A stretch of DNA of 7,083 nt from NCBI GenBank assembly GCA_003131925.1, contig PKWC01000122.1:1-7083 (forward strand). Reading direction: 5' to 3'. The stretch's first letter is position 1, and every line of letters begins with the position of its first letter. This DNA is from Alphaproteobacteria bacterium. GTDB lineage: Bacteria > Pseudomonadota > Alphaproteobacteria > Micropepsales > Micropepsaceae. A model generated the notes under the pieces. That model ran no database searches and was not told where the DNA came from. It saw only the letters and a list, made by a program, of their open reading frames with translations. This document shows positions 4,964 to 7,083 of the stretch, piece after piece. The position numbers and the translations under genes were made by a program.

Positions 4964-5498
4964 GGCGGATTCCTTCCACGTCGCTTAGCCATCTTTCCTT
5001 CAGCATGCCGCGCGCTCGGGCCAATCGTGACATGACGGTGCCGATCGGCGAGCCGGTGATCTGGGCAATCTCGCGATAGGACAAATCCTCCATTTCCCGC
5101 AGCACCAGAACCTCACGAAACTCCTGCGGCAATTTGGCGACGGCCGCGCCTAACCGGCGTCCTTCATCGGCGCGAATCGCGGCTGCTTCGGGGTCCGGCG
5201 CATCGGCGACCAGCGCGGGATCGCCAGTCTCTGATTCACCATCCGGTTCGATCGGAACGGTCCGTGTCCGGCGCGACTGACCTGCTGCCGTGAGAAAACA
5301 GTTGCGGACGATCGAAAGCAGCCAAGGCTTCACATTGTCTCCCCGAAACGAGTCGAAGGCGCGGAAAGCTCGCAGCATGGCGTCCTGCACAATGTCATCA
5401 GCGTCCAGCGGCGGCCGCGCGAGCCATCTCGCAAGATTGTAGGCCGCATCGAGGTGCGGGAGGGCTTGCGCTTCGAACCGCGCGCGCCGATCGCTCAT
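4950..5498 (-). CDS. ECF RNA polymerase sigma factor
   Basis: This 182-residue protein has the two-domain ECF layout. Sigma region 2 is at about residues 10-75, with the core-binding DADDIVQDAMLRAFRAF helix and the -10-recognising FRGDNVKPWLLSIVRN segment. After a variable acidic linker (about 82-110) comes region 4 at about 118-172, including LPQEFREVLVLRE and the helix-turn-helix YREIAQITGSPIGTVMSRLARAR that reads the -35. Length is typical. The start at 5498 is supported by GGAAG a few bases upstream. It is the first gene of a two-gene overlap with its anti-sigma factor. A promoter-like motif at 5553-5580 that recurs three more times in the window suggests autoregulation. The exact ECF subgroup is not assigned. 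Confidence 0.95.
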   Translation of the reverse strand: MSDRRARFEAQALPHLDAAYNLARWLARPPLDADDIVQDAMLRAFRAFDSFRGDNVKPWLLSIVRNCFLTAAGQSRRTRTVPIEPDGESETGDPALVADAPDPEAAAIRADEGRRLGAAVAKLPQEFREVLVLREMEDLSYREIAQITGSPIGTVMSRLARARGMLKERWLSDVEGIRHVVQ

Positions 5499-5552
5499 TC
5501 TTCCGCCCCCACCGTCCCGCGTCCGTGCTTTCTCCGAGGGTTACATACCCCA

Positions 5553-5580
5553 AGACCCGGCCATCGGGATATTTATTCCC
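5553..5580 (-). promoter_or_regulatory. ECF-type promoter, site D (autoregulatory)
   Basis: On the minus strand GGGAAT (5580-5575) is 16 bp from GGGTCT (5558-5553), about 55 bases before the sigma gene ATG. The -35 extends to GGGAATAAATATCCC, a short palindrome with 4-bp ends. A GTAACC at about 5544-5539 lies downstream of the -10 and has no matching second element that I can see. Confidence 0.72.
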
Positions 5581-5619
5581 GCCTCGATGGGGGTGCTTTG
5601 CCTTATTTCGGCTGCATCG

Positions 5620-6601
5620 TCATCGCGGCCGGCTCCGAGGCGGGCGGATAGGCGCGCGTTTGGTCGGCAAGTTGCGCGAGGGAGATCGCGTATTCTGTTG
5701 CTCGCGCAATGAATCGGCCGACCGGCCAATTGCTTCGGAGAGCTGCAGCAACTGTCGGGCCAAGGGAGTGGTTTTGCGCCAGATCATGCCAACGGTTCGC
5801 GAGGGTTGAGGATCTTCAAAGCGTGACACGCACACCGAGGCTGAACGTGTCTCCAGCGCTACGGCCATTTCGGGAATCAGGGTCACACCCAGGCCAGCCC
5901 CGACCATCTGCACAAGCGTAGACAACGAATTGGCGTCAAGCGTCTCCCGCGGCATCGCCGCATTCATCTTGCAGAACGACAGCGCCTGTGCGCGAAAACA
6001 GTGGCCCTCTTCCAGGAGCAAAAGTCTCATTTCGCGCAGCATTTCGCTATTTGGTACCGGCGTGCCCTCCGCCTCGTCCGGACGCACGAGCAGGAAGTTT
6101 TCGGTAAAGAGCGGGACCTCCGTAAGCGAAGGTTCCGACAACGGCAACGCAACAACGGCCGCATCGAGCCGGCCCTCGATAAGCTCCTGTATCAGCTTTG
6201 ACGTAAGCGCCTCGCGCACGCACGTGAACATCGAGTTGCGAATGTGTTCTCGCAAGATTTCCAATGACCGTAGGCAGCAGATAGGGTGCGATCGTAGGGA
6301 TCATTCCGATCCGGACCCGGCCCGCAAGCCTGTTCCGCGATGCTCTTGCGAGGTCGCCAAGTTCATCGACCGAGCGCAGAATTTGGCGAATTGCTTCCGC
6401 GGCTTCTTCTCCGAAAGTTGTGAGGCGTAGCTGTCGCGCGCCTCGCTCGATCAGCACGGCGCCGAGAGCGCCCTCCAGGTCCTTGATCTGCATCGACAGA
6501 GCCGGCTGCGTGACGGCACAGACTGCCGCCGCATGACCGAAGTGCTTGTTGCGTGCCAGCGCATCGAAATAGCGAAGCTGCTTGAGAGTAATGTTGTCCA
6601 T
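5620..6601 (-). pseudogene. oxyR: oxyR, peroxide-sensing LysR-type regulator, frameshifted
   Basis: OxyR senses hydrogen peroxide through a disulfide switch and activates katG-type genes. Here the gene reads in one frame from ATG 6601 for about 128 residues: a winged helix-turn-helix with LKQLRYFDALA and TQPALSMQIKDLE, then the start of the effector domain to LDVHVR. It then slips. Translation in the first frame ends at 6047 after 184 residues. The OxyR sequence resumes in another frame (REALTSKLIQELIEG onward) and continues to 5620. It includes the EEGHCFRAQALSFC block whose two cysteines would be C200 and C209 if repaired, matching C199/C208 of E. coli. Removing four bases at a CGTG-CGTG duplication restores a continuous protein of about 326 residues, some 20 longer than usual at a basic C-terminus. 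No strong ribosome-binding site precedes 6601. The gene may be truly broken, or the four bases may be a sequencing error. Confidence 0.88.
6216..6224 (-). other. Frameshift site in oxyR: 4-bp tandem duplication
   Basis: The plus strand reads GCACGCACG, two adjacent copies of a 4-base unit (CGTG-CGTG on the coding strand). Deleting one copy joins LDVHVR directly to EALTSKLI and aligns without a gap to the LEMYLHEAQTHQLL region of E. coli OxyR. Deleting one base also restores the frame but leaves one extra residue. Confidence 0.8.
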
Positions 6602-6704
6602 AAGCGCAGCTTATCTACTGTATCAGAAAAATCAATTTGTCTTATCATATGGGAGTTCGTACGAGTCCCGTGCCGGAAAATCACGGACAAGGACGGAGGA
6701 TAAA
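6602..6704. promoter_or_regulatory. Divergent oxyR-katG control region
   Basis: This 103-bp region is visibly richer in A and T than its flanks and separates two divergent genes, the usual place for an OxyR operator. (T)ATC elements occur at 6613-6615, 6622-6624, 6631-6633 and 6644-6646, roughly one helical turn apart. The CTTATC hexamer recurs at 6610 and 6641, 31 bp apart. OxyR contacts four such phased half-elements, but the match to the published ATAG/CTAT consensus is poor. A small hairpin, CCGTG/CACGG, lies at 6668-6686 in the katG leader. I cannot place either promoter with confidence. Confidence 0.45.
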
Positions 6705-7083
6705 ATGGGTGACGAGAGCAGGTGCCCGGTCATGCATGGCGACCGCCGCAGGACAGTGAGCAACCGCGATTGGTGGCCGAATCAGTTGAACCTTCAGGTT
6801 CTCCACCATCACTCCCCTCTCTCCGATCCAATGGACAGGGCATTTGATTACGCCAAGGAGTTCGAGACTCTCGATCTCAAAGCGGTGATCACCGACCTGC
6901 ACGCGCTGATGACAGACTCGCAGGATTGGTGGCCCGCGGATTTCGGTCACTATGGTGGATTGTTCATCCGCTTGGCCTGGCACAGCGCGGGCACCTACCG
7001 TGTCACCGATGGCCGGGGCGGCGGCGGCGCCGGGCAACAGCGCTTCGCGCCACTCAACAGCTGGCCCGACAACGCGAACCTCG
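6705..7083 (+). CDS. katG: Catalase-peroxidase KatG, 5' part (runs off the window)
   Basis: The first 126 codons of a bifunctional catalase-peroxidase are present; the full protein is normally about 720-740 residues. KatG destroys hydrogen peroxide using heme b. Signature blocks appear in order: NRDWWPNQLNLQVLHHHS (20-37), a DLHALMTDSQDWWPADFGHYG block (64-84), and the active-site FIRLAWHSAGTYR. That last block carries the distal Arg89, Trp92 and His93. Trp92 is the residue that joins the Met-Tyr-Trp crosslink needed for catalase activity. GQQRFAPLNSWPDN follows. The start at 6705 has a strong GGAGGA at 6695-6700. It is divergent from the broken oxyR, its expected activator. Proximal heme ligands and the C-terminal domain lie outside the window. 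Confidence 0.97.
   Translation, partial: MGDESRCPVMHGDRRRTVSNRDWWPNQLNLQVLHHHSPLSDPMDRAFDYAKEFETLDLKAVITDLHALMTDSQDWWPADFGHYGGLFIRLAWHSAGTYRVTDGRGGGGAGQQRFAPLNSWPDNANL

Noticed and set aside
5539..5544. GTAACC before the sigma gene as a -35 for another ECF class
   Set aside because: No matching -10 was found at a sensible distance, and the stronger motif at 5553-5580 recurs three more times.

Overview
The window is GC-rich and its genes read as alphaproteobacterial. The TatA, the anti-sigma factor and the oxyR/katG pair look most like Bradyrhizobium, Rhodopseudomonas, Nitrobacter or Afipia relatives. That placement is recalled family resemblance, not a search result. All genes are on the minus strand except the partial katG at the right edge.

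Right to left: katG (6705 to the edge, plus strand) is transcribed away from a divergent oxyR (6601-5620). The oxyR frame is broken near 6216-6224 by a 4-bp tandem duplication. The reading frame beyond the break still encodes the two redox cysteines, so the lesion looks recent or is a sequencing error. Next come an ECF sigma factor (5498-4950) and its overlapping zinc-finger, membrane-anchored anti-sigma factor (4963-4190). They are followed by a Tat-exported metallophosphoesterase (4140-3196), a periplasmic cupredoxin (3163-2813), a gap with strong hairpins, and a small tatA (2568-2380). Then follow a 96-residue protein with a C-terminal membrane segment (2318-2028), a two-CBS-domain protein (1954-1523), a cytochrome b561 (1481-834), and a secreted protein with three cysteine-pair repeats (711-106).

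The main observation is a promoter-like motif found four times on the minus strand, always with the same spacing: (G/A)GGAAT, exactly 16 bp, then G(G/A)GTC(T/C). The copies lie before the ECF sigma gene, the metallophosphoesterase, the 96-residue protein and the cysteine-repeat protein. I infer an autoregulated ECF regulon in four transcription units covering about 5.4 kb. It would link envelope proteins (Tat-exported phosphoesterase, copper protein, TatA, cytochrome b561, Cys-rich secreted protein) to a membrane-sensed signal. Two of these promoters belong to a duplicated module that also includes the 5' leader and the first ~27 codons. In three of the four units the ribosome-binding site can pair with sequence at or just after the -10 element. 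Such a fold would form only in read-through RNA and not in RNA started at the local promoter.

The signal, the biochemical substrates and the purpose of the set cannot be read from the sequence. The order of neighbours next to oxyR-katG suggests an oxidative or envelope-stress role, but that is inference.
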